Assembly: GCF_041358175.1 (NCBI RefSeq)
Contig: NZ_JBGKBE010000008.1
Span: forward strand, 1-64,000
DNA from: Muriicola sp041358175
GTDB lineage: Bacteria > Bacteroidota > Bacteroidia > Flavobacteriales > Flavobacteriaceae
Reading direction: 5' to 3'
Length of the DNA: 64,000 bases
In this document: positions 16,246 to 25,126 of the stretch, piece by piece
Position numbering within the stretch: position 1 is the first letter of the stretch
How the letters are laid out: the number at the start of each line of letters is the position of its first letter
The notes under the pieces: model-generated
Databases searched by the model: none
Told to the model about the DNA's origin: nothing
Seen by the model: the letters and a program-made list of their open reading frames with translations, nothing else
Position numbers and translations under genes: made by a program

Positions 16246-18744
16246 ATGAAACACACCTATCACGTACAGGGAATGACCTGCAATGGTTGCAGGAAGCATG
16301 TGGAGGAAATACTCTCAGAGGTTGAAGGAGTTGATAAGGCAAATGTGGATCTGGAAAAAGCTACCACGACCCTGGAAATGGAGGCCCATGTTCCATTCGA
16401 AAAACTTCAACATGCCCTTGAAGAAGACGGTGGCCGATACAGCATTCATCAACACAAATCAGATGCCCCGGTCGCGAAAGAAGAAAAAAGTCCCCAGGGT
16501 AAAGGAACAGGTTCATTCTACTGCCCCATGCATTGTGAGGGGGATAAAACCTATGATACCCCCGGAGATTGCCCTGTTTGTGGGATGGCCCTTGTAGAGG
16601 AACAGAGTATATCGACCACATCCGGAACTACATACACCTGCCCTATGCATCCTGAGGTCGTAAGTGATGAACCCGGAAGTTGTCCGATCTGTGGAATGGA
16701 CCTGGTAGCTGTAGAACCTGATCTTTCTGCGGAGGAAAAATCATATAAGGCCTTGCTGGGGAAATTCTGGATCTCCGTTTTGTTTACGCTGCCAATTTTT
16801 CTGATTGCTATGTCAGAAATGATTGAAAACAATCCCCTGTATAGCATTCTATCACAGAATAATTGGAACTGGATTCAGTTTGCGCTTTCGCTGCCGGTGG
16901 TTTTTTATACCACATGGATGTTTTTTGAACGGGCATACCGCAGTATTAAGACAATGAACCTCAATATGTTTACCCTCATTGGTATTGGTGCGGGGGTCGC
17001 GTGGTTGCTCAGTGTGTTTGGCCTGTTTTTTCCTGATTTTTTCCCCTCCCAGTTTAAGACTGAGAACGGAAGTGTTCATGTGTATTTTGAGGCTGCTACC
17101 GTTATTCTCACCCTGGTTTTATTGGGGCAGGTACTGGAAGCCAGGGCACATAGTAAAACGAATTCTGCCGTAAAGGAGTTGCTAAAACTGGCACCCAATA
17201 AGGCAATTCGTGTTAAAGATGGAAAAGAAGAGGAAGTAGCTATAGATAAAATTCAATTGGGTGATATCCTGAGAGTGAAACCAGGTGGGAAGATTCCGGT
17301 TGATGGTGTCGTTACTGAAGGCGAAACCTCTGTTGACGAATCTATGATAACCGGGGAACCTATTCCTGTTAGTAAGAGCGCAGGTGAGAAGGTGACAAGC
17401 GGGACAATAAACGGGAATCAGTCTTTTCTGATGAAGGCTGAAAAAATTGGTTCAGACACCCTTCTGTCCCAGATTATACAAATGGTAAATGAAGCGAGCA
17501 GGAGTAAGGCTCCGATCCAAAATCTGGCCGACAGGGTATCCGGATATTTTGTGCCCATCGTAGTACTTATATCGATAATTACTTATGTAGTATGGGCCAT
17601 TTGGGGTCCTGAACCCGCTCAGGTTTATGCTCTGATAAATGCAATCGCGGTCCTTATTATCGCCTGTCCCTGTGCCCTGGGCCTGGCTACTCCCATGTCG
17701 GTTATGGTAGGGGTTGGTAAAGGCGCCCAGAACGGCATCCTGATTAAGAATGCTGAAGCTCTGGAGAAAATGAACAAGGTGAATACTCTTATCGTTGATA
17801 AAACCGGCACAATTACGGAAGGTAAGCCTTCGGTAGAATCCTTTAACGCGACCAGTTCTTTGTTTTCTGAGCAGGATATTATGCAATACATAGTTTCTTT
17901 GAATAATTTAAGTGAGCATCCTTTAGCAGAGGCCACGGTATCTTTTGGCAAAGAGAAAGGCGTTGAATTACTAAAAGTAGACGGATTTAATGCTGTTACC
18001 GGGAAAGGGGTTGAAGGAAAAGTAGAAGAGAAAGAACTTGCCCTGGGAAATGAGAAAATGATAGAAATGTCCGGAGGTAAAATTACTCCGGCAATAAAGG
18101 ACAAGGCTGGTAGCTTTCAAAAACAGGGTAAGACCGTTTCTTATTTATCGATTAATTCTGAGGTCGTTGGCTTTGTAGTCATCGGAGATAAGATTAAGGC
18201 GAGCAGTAAGAAAGCAATTAAATCATTACAACGGCAGGGAGTAGATGTGATTATGCTCACCGGGGATAACCAGGCAACTGCCAGAGCGGTAGCCGATGAA
18301 CTCGAACTAGCCAATTTTAAAGCCGGCATGCTCCCGGAAGATAAACTCAGGGAAGTTGAAAAACTACAACAAGAAGGAAAAGTGGTGGCTATGGCAGGCG
18401 ATGGGATCAATGATGCCCCTGCACTCGCGAAAAGCGATGTGGGAATTGCTATGGGAACGGGTACAGACGTGGCTATTGAAAGTGCAGCCATTACCCTGGT
18501 AAAAGGTGATCTGCAGGGAATCGCCAGGGCTAAAAACTTAAGTCGGACAGTGATGAAAAACATCAAACAGAACTTATTCTTTGCCATGGTGTATAATACC
18601 ATCGGGGTACCTGTGGCTGCCGGAGTACTGTTCCCGTTTTTTGGAATACTTTTATCCCCGATGATTGCGGCTGCCGCTATGAGTTTTAGTTCTGTTTCGG
18701 TGATAGCCAATGCGCTCCGTCTGCGGACCGCCAAAATAAACTGA
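16246..18744 (+). CDS. copA: CopA-type Cu(I)-exporting P1B ATPase
   Basis: The 832-residue P-type ATPase pumps copper from cytoplasm to periplasm. It begins with an HMA domain (GMTCNGC, Cys12 and Cys15), followed by two HMBD modules at about 91-118 (CPMHC...CPVCGM) and 129-156 (CPMHP...CPICGM). The core shows CPC in the sixth helix (near residue 474), the phosphorylation motif DKTGTIT (near 518), SEHPLAEA and GDGINDAPAL. Two HMBDs after an HMA is a heavy N-terminal metal-binding load. It hands copper to the CusA-type system encoded upstream in the same operon. Confidence 0.94.
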   Translation: MKHTYHVQGMTCNGCRKHVEEILSEVEGVDKANVDLEKATTTLEMEAHVPFEKLQHALEEDGGRYSIHQHKSDAPVAKEEKSPQGKGTGSFYCPMHCEGDKTYDTPGDCPVCGMALVEEQSISTTSGTTYTCPMHPEVVSDEPGSCPICGMDLVAVEPDLSAEEKSYKALLGKFWISVLFTLPIFLIAMSEMIENNPLYSILSQNNWNWIQFALSLPVVFYTTWMFFERAYRSIKTMNLNMFTLIGIGAGVAWLLSVFGLFFPDFFPSQFKTENGSVHVYFEAATVILTLVLLGQVLEARAHSKTNSAVKELLKLAPNKAIRVKDGKEEEVAIDKIQLGDILRVKPGGKIPVDGVVTEGETSVDESMITGEPIPVSKSAGEKVTSGTINGNQSFLMKAEKIGSDTLLSQIIQMVNEASRSKAPIQNLADRVSGYFVPIVVLISIITYVVWAIWGPEPAQVYALINAIAVLIIACPCALGLATPMSVMVGVGKGAQNGILIKNAEALEKMNKVNTLIVDKTGTITEGKPSVESFNATSSLFSEQDIMQYIVSLNNLSEHPLAEATVSFGKEKGVELLKVDGFNAVTGKGVEGKVEEKELALGNEKMIEMSGGKITPAIKDKAGSFQKQGKTVSYLSINSEVVGFVVIGDKIKASSKKAIKSLQRQGVDVIMLTGDNQATARAVADELELANFKAGMLPEDKLREVEKLQQEGKVVAMAGDGINDAPALAKSDVGIAMGTGTDVAIESAAITLVKGDLQGIARAKNLSRTVMKNIKQNLFFAMVYNTIGVPVAAGVLFPFFGILLSPMIAAAAMSFSSVSVIANALRLRTAKIN

Positions 18745-18748
18745 GAAG

Positions 18749-19456
18749 ATGGTGAAAAGAAAAACAACGCGAAAATTCAGGAAGTTACATCGATACCTGG
18801 GAATTATTCTGGGAATTCAATTCTTTATGTGGACGGTGAGCGGGATCTACTTTAGCTGGACAGATATCGACGAGATACACGGGGATCATTTCCGGAAGGA
18901 GAATCATACTCCCATGGCTTTTGAACAGCTGGTAAATCCCGTTTCTCCAGGCGACATAAAAGGAATCTCTTCCCTTGAATTGAGGGAAATAGCGGGCAGG
19001 CCTTATTACTGGATCAACGATTCCTATTTGATGGATGCGGAAACAGGTAATAGAAAGGGAAAGGTAACACAAGAGGAGGCTTTGCAGATAGCAGGGAATT
19101 ATATGTTGCCAGAATTGGAGGTCAGGAGTATTGAGCTACTTGAGGAAGCTGGCAGCCATCATGAATACAGGGGTAAGCCCCTTCCCGCCTTTGTCATAAC
19201 CTATGATACCCCAAAAAATGTACGGGCTTACGTCTCCATTGCCGACGGGTCCTTTCAGACCGTAAGGTACAGGGATTGGCGCTGGTTCGATTTTCTTTGG
19301 ATGATGCACACTATGGACTACGAAGGCAGGGATGATTTCAACACACTCCTGCTCCGTGTATTTTCTCTTTTCGGCCTTGTTACTATTTTGAGCGGGTTTA
19401 CTTTGTTTTACCTTACTTCTCCCACCCTTCAAAAAAGGGAAAGGAAGAAAAATTAA
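18749..19456 (+). CDS. PepSY-domain membrane protein
   Basis: The 235-residue protein has an N-terminal basic stretch, a membrane helix (about 17-38, LHRYLGIILGIQFFMWTVSGIYFSW), a PepSY-like periplasmic part (about 95-180) and a second helix near 205-225. The family includes proteins near metal uptake and efflux genes and reductase-like membrane proteins. It starts four bases after copA and closes the copper operon. A role in periplasmic metal redox is possible but not shown. Confidence 0.8.
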   Translation: MVKRKTTRKFRKLHRYLGIILGIQFFMWTVSGIYFSWTDIDEIHGDHFRKENHTPMAFEQLVNPVSPGDIKGISSLELREIAGRPYYWINDSYLMDAETGNRKGKVTQEEALQIAGNYMLPELEVRSIELLEEAGSHHEYRGKPLPAFVITYDTPKNVRAYVSIADGSFQTVRYRDWRWFDFLWMMHTMDYEGRDDFNTLLLRVFSLFGLVTILSGFTLFYLTSPTLQKRERKKN

Positions 19457-19489
19457 TACCGATATTTAACGACTTAATCCCAATTTTCT

Positions 19490-20254
19490 ATGAAGATTGT
19501 TAGCTGGAACGTAAATGGCATCAGGGCCATCGTCAAAAAGAATTTCTTTGAATCTATAAATGAATTCGATGCTGATCTTGTCTGCCTTCAGGAAACAAAG
19601 GCCCAGGAAGAGGAAGTGTCAAAAGCATTGAAGCCACTGGAGAATTACGCCAAATTTAGTAATGCAGCCGAGAAAAAAGGATATTCCGGCACCACCATCC
19701 TCACCAGAGAAAAGCCTGAAGAAGTATTAACAGATATGGGGGTGGCTGAACACGATCAGGAAGGGAGGATCCTTTGTGCGGAATACGACAAATTCTTTCT
19801 GATCAATGTTTATGTGCCAAATGCGGGACAACAGTTAGACCGACTTGATTACCGTCAGCAGTGGGATGCCGACTTTCTGCAGTATATCCGGGAAAAAGAA
19901 AAGACCAAACCGGTGATTGTCTGCGGGGATTTTAATGTGGCCCACAGGGCAATCGACCTGAAAAATGACAAATCGAATTACAACAAGACTGCAGGCTATA
20001 CTCAGGTGGAAATCGATGGGATGGATGCCTTTATCAATTCAGGATTGGTTGATGCTTACAGACATTACCACCCGGATACCGAAGCCTATACCTATTGGAG
20101 TTATCGGTTTAAGGCGAGGGAGCGCAATGTGGGCTGGCGTATAGATTACTTTCTGCTCAGTTCATCGCTGATCGACAAGGTAAAAACCGTTGAGATCCTC
20201 AATGAACACCAAGGATCAGATCATTGTCCTGTACTCCTGGAAATCGATTTATAA
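19490..20254 (+). CDS. xth: Exodeoxyribonuclease III
   Basis: The 254-residue enzyme belongs to the ExoIII/APE1 family, which cuts the backbone at abasic sites and removes 3'-blocking groups in base excision repair. Motifs: VSWNVNGIRA at the start, QETK near residue 34, GDFNVAH near 143 and SDHCPV near the C-terminus, containing the metal and catalytic residues. Length is normal. It follows the copper operon by 33 bases and could be partly co-transcribed. Its stop is only three bases from the convergent gene. Confidence 0.93.
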   Translation: MKIVSWNVNGIRAIVKKNFFESINEFDADLVCLQETKAQEEEVSKALKPLENYAKFSNAAEKKGYSGTTILTREKPEEVLTDMGVAEHDQEGRILCAEYDKFFLINVYVPNAGQQLDRLDYRQQWDADFLQYIREKEKTKPVIVCGDFNVAHRAIDLKNDKSNYNKTAGYTQVEIDGMDAFINSGLVDAYRHYHPDTEAYTYWSYRFKARERNVGWRIDYFLLSSSLIDKVKTVEILNEHQGSDHCPVLLEIDL

Positions 20255-20257
20255 CAT

Positions 20258-20956
20258 TTATACTCTTTTAAATCGCTCTGTAATCATTTTGAGAACCCTC
20301 CTGATCTTCTCCTCTTCTGTGTCCATGATCAGGGAAATTTCAGGAGCTGATTGATTGCCAAAGACCTGGAGTTCAAAAATGGTCTTACTTATTTGAGGTA
20401 TCGTACTGTACAGATAACCAAAGAACGCCCGGCGACGCGCTGAAAGCTGAAAAGCGTCGTCTAATTTCAATTTTTCAAGGATGGGATTCTCTACTATTTC
20501 GTCCATATAGATATCATGGCGATAACGTTTTTCCTGTTTATAGGAAATATCATCGAGCTCCGTATTTAAGATCAGGTCGCCATCCCCATCCGTGGTGAAA
20601 TCTTCTTTTAGTCGGCTCAATTCCTCATTTAGTAAATCACCAGTACTCACCGGTGTAGAAACCGTGGCTTCGAGAACCTTTTTTTCGTCTAACTTATCTA
20701 CAGCTATTTTTAGGAGATAATACCTCAGGGCTTTTTCATCCCATTCAGAATCGAATTCGGAAAAAACTGCGAGATATACTTCATCTAAAATACCTTGCGG
20801 ATCATAGTATCCACGATCTAATTTACCTTCGTTTTCAGCAGCTTTTAAGCTCCTTGAGATAAATTCGCGTACCTCAGGCACGTGGGTTTCTATTTTCTTG
20901 TAGAAGGCGTAAAAATCTTCCTTTTGTTTATGGGCTTTTAATAATTTGATGATCAT
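20258..20956 (-). CDS. Divergent sigma-factor-like protein
   Basis: The 232-residue protein is soluble and acidic. Its last 45 residues (FELQVFGNQSAPEISLIM then DTEEEKIRRVLKMITERFK) resemble region 4 of an ECF sigma factor, a helix-turn-helix that reads -35 DNA, and residues 45-95 (DEVYLAVFSEFDSEWDEKALRYYLLKIAVDKL) resemble region 2. The middle part is a long acidic linker. The match is by pattern only and could instead be a degenerate sigma-like regulator. An FNR-like site and -7 element lie upstream at 21012-21055, placing it with the stress genes. Confidence 0.65.
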   Translation of the reverse strand: MIIKLLKAHKQKEDFYAFYKKIETHVPEVREFISRSLKAAENEGKLDRGYYDPQGILDEVYLAVFSEFDSEWDEKALRYYLLKIAVDKLDEKKVLEATVSTPVSTGDLLNEELSRLKEDFTTDGDGDLILNTELDDISYKQEKRYRHDIYMDEIVENPILEKLKLDDAFQLSARRRAFFGYLYSTIPQISKTIFELQVFGNQSAPEISLIMDTEEEKIRRVLKMITERFKRV

Positions 20957-21011
20957 GACCTTGGGTATAAAATGAATAATTCAATAAAATAACTGCTTTA
21001 AAAGCTATTTT

Positions 21012-21055
21012 TAAATGTAGGCTGATCTACAGAAGAATAAAATGATTTTGGTCAG
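21012..21055 (-). promoter_or_regulatory. FNR-like site plus -7 element for the sigma-like gene
   Basis: ATGATTTTGGTCAG (21042-21055) is centred 29.5 bp upstream of TACATTTA (21012-21019, minus strand), a one-mismatch TAnnTTTG. The same -7 octamer with the same spacing is found before the flavin reductase gene. Confidence 0.62.
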
Positions 21056-21240
21056 CCTTTCTACTTATTTATAACCTCACTGATCCTCAAGAATTGATAA
21101 GTTGATGTCAGGGATAAATATCATAGAAATGTACATTAGCTGATTGTACTAGTATTCTACTTTTAAAAATTAGATAGAACCTCCTGAAATTGAGGCAGAA
21201 GTGGTAAAAATTAATTACTTTATGCTAAAATCATTTTTTT

Positions 21241-22563
21241 ATGCATGATCGCAGATCTTTCATTAAGAATCTCGGGGCAGCTACCCTGGCAACCGGGATA
21301 CCCCTTACTCAGCTAAATGCAAATCGAAACCCAACTGCTGATGTCAATGTAAGGGTAGGATTAATTGGCGTGAGAGGAATGGGATGGGCCAATCTGAGTT
21401 CATTTCTGAAGATTCCCGGAACAAGCTGTATTGCTTTATGTGATGTAGATTCCTCTTTATTGGAAAGAAGGGCACTGGAATTGGAATCGTCCTTTGGAAA
21501 ACGGCCTAAGACCTTTAATGATCACAGGGAATTTCTTAAAGCAAAAGGACTAGATGCTGTGATAATTGGTACTCCTGATCACTGGCATTGTATTCAGATA
21601 ACAGATGCCTGTGCGGCAGGAAAAGATGTGTATGTTGAAAAACCCATCGCCAACAGCATAACTGAAGCTAATCTGATGGTAGAAGCAACCCGAAAATACA
21701 ATAGGGTAGTACAGGTAGGGCAATGGCAGCGGAGTGATCCCCATTGGATTGAAGCAATTAGCTATTTAAAAACTGGTGTATTGGGTAGAATCCGACAAGT
21801 GAGAGCCTGGGCTACGGTCAACTATGGGAAGGGATTTGATGTGGTCCCGGATAGTCCGACGCCCCCGGGAGTAGACTACGACCGATGGCTGGGTCCTGCT
21901 CCGGCTCGTCCCTTTAACCAGAATCGTTTCCACGGCTCCTTCAGGTATTTCTGGGATTATGCAGGCGGTTTAATGACCGACTGGGGGGTGCATATGCTCG
22001 ATATGGTCCTGGCGGGAATGGAAGTTAGTTCACCTAATTCAGTCATGGCAATTGGAGGCAAAATGGCCTTCCCGGATAATGCTGCAGAGACTCCGGATAC
22101 GCTCACCACAGTCTACGATTTTGATAATTTTAGTTTGGTTTGGGATCAATACATGGCCATGGGTACTTCTCCTTACCTAGAAGAATCAGGGGAGCCCGGG
22201 GTAGCTTTTATTGGAGAAAATGGCATCCTCGCAATAAATAGGGTAAGCTGGAAGGTATTACCTTTTCAGGAAGACGGCAAATACCTGGTTGAGGCGTTGC
22301 CTCCCAGAAAGAGTTCTGTGAATCCCCTGGATGAACATACCAAAAATTTTTATGACTGTATTCTGAGTAGAAAAGACCCTAATTGTACAATTGAGATGGG
22401 CAGGGACGCGGCTTTGGTTGCACACCTGGGCAATATTGCTTATCGCAGTGGGAAACGGCTCGAATGGGATCCCGCTAAGGGAATTATCTCGAATCATTCT
22501 AAAGTGAATTCCTATCTAACACCAAGCTACAGACAACCCTGGAAGCTATGGAATGGCTCTTAA
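21241..22563 (+). CDS. Tat-exported Gfo/Idh/MocA-family oxidoreductase
   Basis: The 440-residue protein starts with a twin-arginine-type signal (RRSFIKNLGAATLATG), then an NAD(P)-binding Rossmann fold (VGLIGVRGMGW), the EKPI motif near residue 139 and the C-terminal Gfo/Idh/MocA half. Family members oxidise or reduce sugars and cyclitols; export to the periplasm is common for Bacteroidetes members acting on polysaccharide-derived sugars. No other sugar genes are next to it, so the substrate cannot be inferred. The ATG directly precedes the Tat motif. Confidence 0.85.
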   Translation: MHDRRSFIKNLGAATLATGIPLTQLNANRNPTADVNVRVGLIGVRGMGWANLSSFLKIPGTSCIALCDVDSSLLERRALELESSFGKRPKTFNDHREFLKAKGLDAVIIGTPDHWHCIQITDACAAGKDVYVEKPIANSITEANLMVEATRKYNRVVQVGQWQRSDPHWIEAISYLKTGVLGRIRQVRAWATVNYGKGFDVVPDSPTPPGVDYDRWLGPAPARPFNQNRFHGSFRYFWDYAGGLMTDWGVHMLDMVLAGMEVSSPNSVMAIGGKMAFPDNAAETPDTLTTVYDFDNFSLVWDQYMAMGTSPYLEESGEPGVAFIGENGILAINRVSWKVLPFQEDGKYLVEALPPRKSSVNPLDEHTKNFYDCILSRKDPNCTIEMGRDAALVAHLGNIAYRSGKRLEWDPAKGIISNHSKVNSYLTPSYRQPWKLWNGS

Positions 22564-22584
22564 TGAATATTAAATATCAGACTT

Positions 22585-22983
22585 ATGATTAAGAAAATAA
22601 TATTATTGGTAACAGCGGGCATACTAACATATGGCTGCACCAGCAAAAGAGTAACTACGATTTCAGGCGAACCTGATTCATATAATGTGAGATCGGTAAA
22701 GGCTCAAAAGGGGGAGATCAGTATACTGAATATGTTGCAAAGGGCTCCCGGTGTTACGGTCAGGGGGAATGTGGTACGGGTTTTTGGCCCGAATTCATTT
22801 TCTAATACGAGTGAGCCTTTATTTCTGATTAACGGAGCGGTCTATAGCGGCGGGTTATCTGGTATTTTAGGAAGTATTAACCCGGATGACGTAAAATCTA
22901 TCGAAGTGTACAAAACACCTTCAGAATTGGGCTTATATGGTGCCCGTGGGGCGAATGGAGTTATTAATATTATACTGAGGTAG
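22585..22983 (+). CDS. Stand-alone TonB-receptor plug lipoprotein
   Basis: The 132-residue protein has a lipobox TYGC at Cys18 and then a plug-like domain (about 45-132) with NMLQRAPGV, PLFLINGAVY, NPDDVKSIEVYK and LYGARGANGVINI, the typical end of a SusC/TonB-receptor plug. The stop follows at once, so there is no beta-barrel, and no barrel fragment lies downstream. It could act as a secreted plug-type adaptor or binding protein. It starts 22 bases after the oxidoreductase gene and is likely in one unit with it. Confidence 0.75.
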   Translation: MIKKIILLVTAGILTYGCTSKRVTTISGEPDSYNVRSVKAQKGEISILNMLQRAPGVTVRGNVVRVFGPNSFSNTSEPLFLINGAVYSGGLSGILGSINPDDVKSIEVYKTPSELGLYGARGANGVINIILR

Positions 22984-23023
22984 TTAAAATATCAGCTTTC
23001 TATTAGTTAGAATTATCTAAGGA

Positions 23024-23284
23024 TCAGGCAGCAGAGGCGATTTCCTTGTGTTTTCTTCGACTTCTTATTTGAACTATTTTTTTTAAGGCAAAGCCAAGAA
23101 TGGCCTGTAGGAAAACATTCTCTATTTTTTTGCTAAAATTGGTTGGTGAGAGAGTTTGTTTTACGGCCTGAGTGTTTAGTTTTATATGTTCCCAATCCAG
23201 TTTGCGCTGCAACTCGAGAATTTTAAGCTGCTGGTCTATCTCTTCAAATGAACTGTATCTCTTATTCATGGTTGTCTTCATCAA
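23024..23284 (-). CDS. Small basic protein at the end of the YtxH operon
   Basis: The 86-residue protein begins with a charged helical part rich in Glu, Gln and Lys and ends with a hydrophobic-basic stretch (NVFLQAILGFALKKIVQI). It overlaps the end of the holin-X gene by 23 bases and is the last gene of the unit. I do not recognise a family. A later Met at residue 6 is an alternative start. Confidence 0.6.
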   Translation of the reverse strand: MMKTTMNKRYSSFEEIDQQLKILELQRKLDWEHIKLNTQAVKQTLSPTNFSKKIENVFLQAILGFALKKIVQIRSRRKHKEIASAA

Positions 23285-23621
23285 AAAAGTGATTAGAAAA
23301 TATTCGAAGTATAGGTCTGTTGATACTATTGCGGAATAGGTAGAAAACTATTCCGAGAAGGAGATATACAGAACCGACAATCAGAAAACCATATACCGTA
23401 TTATTTAATATGGTTCCTAATGCCAGGGAAAATGCCAGGCTTAAGAGCATTAAAGCAAGCAGTCCAAATATTCCGAGTAGAAATAATTTGGCAAAGTAGG
23501 TCACAATGACCATGGATAGTTTAAAGCTCTTAAGCTTGGCGTATTCAACAGTTTCCTTCACATACGAATTTGTATGCTCATCTAATTCGGAGATGTTATA
23601 TTTTAGGTCGTTCAGAGCCAT
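23262..23621 (-). CDS. Holin-X-like two-helix membrane protein
   Basis: The 119-residue protein has a helical N-terminus (1-32) and two long membrane segments (about 33-60 and 70-95), the pattern of the phage holin/Actinobacterial Holin-X (DUF1469) family found in general stress clusters of many non-phage genomes. No phage genes lie nearby, so lysis is unlikely; envelope stress function is more probable. It lies between ytxH (6-base gap) and the 86-residue gene (overlap). Confidence 0.7.
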   Translation of the reverse strand: MALNDLKYNISELDEHTNSYVKETVEYAKLKSFKLSMVIVTYFAKLFLLGIFGLLALMLLSLAFSLALGTILNNTVYGFLIVGSVYLLLGIVFYLFRNSINRPILRIFSNHFFDEDNHE

Positions 23622-23627
23622 ACGAAC

Positions 23628-23957
23628 TTATTTTTGAAGTGCGGCATTTTTCTTCTTAAGGTCATCCAATTTGCGCTCAAGGGTCGCAATTATATCATCT
23701 GCCTTGTAGCTCATGTTGGAAACAGCTTCTTCAAGTTTATGTTCAAAATGCTCTTTCTTTTCATCTACGGTTTTAGTGAGTTCATCTTTCGCGTGGGTCA
23801 ATCGTTCAGTGATATCATGCTTGGCATCCTTCACTTTTGTTTTAATTTTTTTCCGCGTCTTTTTTCCTTCGTCGGGCGCGTACAAAATTCCAATTCCTGC
23901 TCCTATTGCAGCTCCTGTTACAAGTGCTAATAAGACATTTCCTGTGTTGTTTGTCAT
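23628..23957 (-). CDS. YtxH-domain protein
   Basis: The 109-residue protein begins with a Gly/Ala-rich membrane segment (VLLALVTGAAIGAGIGILYAP) followed by the YtxH hallmark PDEGKKTRKKIK and a long amphipathic, Lys/Glu-rich coiled helix. YtxH proteins belong to general stress regulons in Gram-positive and Bacteroidetes bacteria; the biochemical role is unknown. It is the first gene of a three-gene unit with an FNR-like promoter at 24003-24046. Confidence 0.85.
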   Translation of the reverse strand: MTNNTGNVLLALVTGAAIGAGIGILYAPDEGKKTRKKIKTKVKDAKHDITERLTHAKDELTKTVDEKKEHFEHKLEEAVSNMSYKADDIIATLERKLDDLKKKNAALQK

Positions 23958-24002
23958 GACTAATGATTTAAAGAATTAATAAATGGTTTTTACTTAATAG
24001 TT

Positions 24003-24046
24003 CTAAGTTAAATAGGACATTCATCATGCGAAATGATCCTGGTCAT
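24003..24046 (-). promoter_or_regulatory. FNR-like site plus -7 element for the ytxH operon
   Basis: ATGATCCTGGTCAT (24033-24046) is centred 29.5 bp upstream of TAACTTAG (24003-24010, minus strand), a one-mismatch TAnnTTTG. The leader to the ytxH ATG would be about 40 bases. Confidence 0.65.
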
Positions 24047-24149
24047 TTTGAAGTTTTTAAATTGCTTTTTTATGGGCAACAATATTGTTTTTTAATGGGA
24101 GGTTTTTCTGTTAATATTAAGTGCCTTTCCACCACAGAAAGTGAGGGAG

Positions 24150-25022
24150 TTAAGCTGAGGTAGTTTCAGCTTTGTGAACACTTGCTGTATCTCGGACTAC
24201 TAAAAAAGGTATTTTGATATGATAGCCCAGCTGATCAACATTTTGCCTGTCGAGAATTCGTTCCAGCAGATTGTGTTTTTTGTTCATCATCGCCAGGAGT
24301 CCGAAGGATTCATTCTCGAGATATGACAAGACCGCATAGGGCATAAGGTCTTCCTGCAGTTCAACAAACTCATGTTCGTACTTTCTTAGAAGATAGCTGA
24401 GGTGTTCCCTGTGTTTTAATTGCTCCTTTGCCAAATCCTGGGTTTCCTTTACATGGAGTACGGTTATGGAAGCATTGAACCTGGCGGCTATACCGAGTAT
24501 TTTTTGAAACTCCGACGCTCTGTATTCAGATTGGTAATCTGTGGGAAATAGTATTTTATTTATAGGTGCAAAAACCGTATTTGAAGGGATAACCAGGACG
24601 GGGGCTATGGCTTTTCTTAAAACATAGACGGTATTGCTACCTATAAATATTTCCCGCGCTCCAGTTGCACCCTTGGTACCCATTACTACCAGGTCGATTT
24701 TTTTACTCTCTGAGATATCATTTATTTCATGACTCAGAATATTAAAGGCCGAAATAACCTCAAACCGGTGATCGGGATTTCCTGATATACCTTTCATTTC
24801 AGTTATCGTCTTTTCAAGTCCGTCCAGAGAACGGTTGACCTCCGCATCGGGGACGGCACTGAAGGCAGGCCCGCCCAGCGCATAGTCGATTCGATAAAAA
24901 GGCGGGGTATAGGTATGAAGAACGTAGAATGTACAGGATTCCTCTGCAAATAAGGCTAGCGCATAATTAATAGCATTCCTTGCAGTATCAGAGAAATCGG
25001 TAGGTAAAAGGATCCTTTTCAT
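24150..25022 (-). CDS. Tandem universal stress protein (two Usp domains)
   Basis: The 290-residue protein holds two Usp folds: residues 1-147, starting MKRILLPTDFSDTA and containing VVMGTKGATG..., and 150-280, starting INKILFPTDYQSEY. The first has the ATP-binding-like GTKGA...GS motif; the second lacks a clear one. Tandem Usp proteins are common in low-oxygen and stationary-phase regulons. It is transcribed divergently from the DUF2267 gene, and its own FNR-like promoter lies at 25041-25084. Confidence 0.9.
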   Translation of the reverse strand: MKRILLPTDFSDTARNAINYALALFAEESCTFYVLHTYTPPFYRIDYALGGPAFSAVPDAEVNRSLDGLEKTITEMKGISGNPDHRFEVISAFNILSHEINDISESKKIDLVVMGTKGATGAREIFIGSNTVYVLRKAIAPVLVIPSNTVFAPINKILFPTDYQSEYRASEFQKILGIAARFNASITVLHVKETQDLAKEQLKHREHLSYLLRKYEHEFVELQEDLMPYAVLSYLENESFGLLAMMNKKHNLLERILDRQNVDQLGYHIKIPFLVVRDTASVHKAETTSA

Positions 25023-25040
25023 CTTTTTCTTTTGTTTATC

Positions 25041-25084
25041 TAAAAGTAGACTGCCAGAAAATAAAAAGGAATGATCTCTATCAG
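25041..25084 (-). promoter_or_regulatory. FNR-like site plus -7 element for the first universal stress gene
   Basis: ATGATCTCTATCAG (25071-25084) is centred 29.5 bp upstream of TACTTTTA (25041-25048, minus strand), one mismatch from TAnnTTTG. A second site for the divergent gene lies 56 bp away centre to centre. Confidence 0.65.
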
Positions 25085-25126
25085 CTATCCGTACTTATAC
25101 CGCACTATTGAATTCAAATCAGGAAC

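Noticed and set aside
21111..21124. GGGATAAATATCAT before the Tat oxidoreductase gene
   Set aside because: Only one half-site fits, and the element at the expected distance (TACTAGTA) is not a -7 match.
23262..23621. Possible prophage remnant because of the holin-like protein
   Set aside because: No other phage genes lie nearby, and Holin-X/DUF1469 proteins are common in stress clusters.
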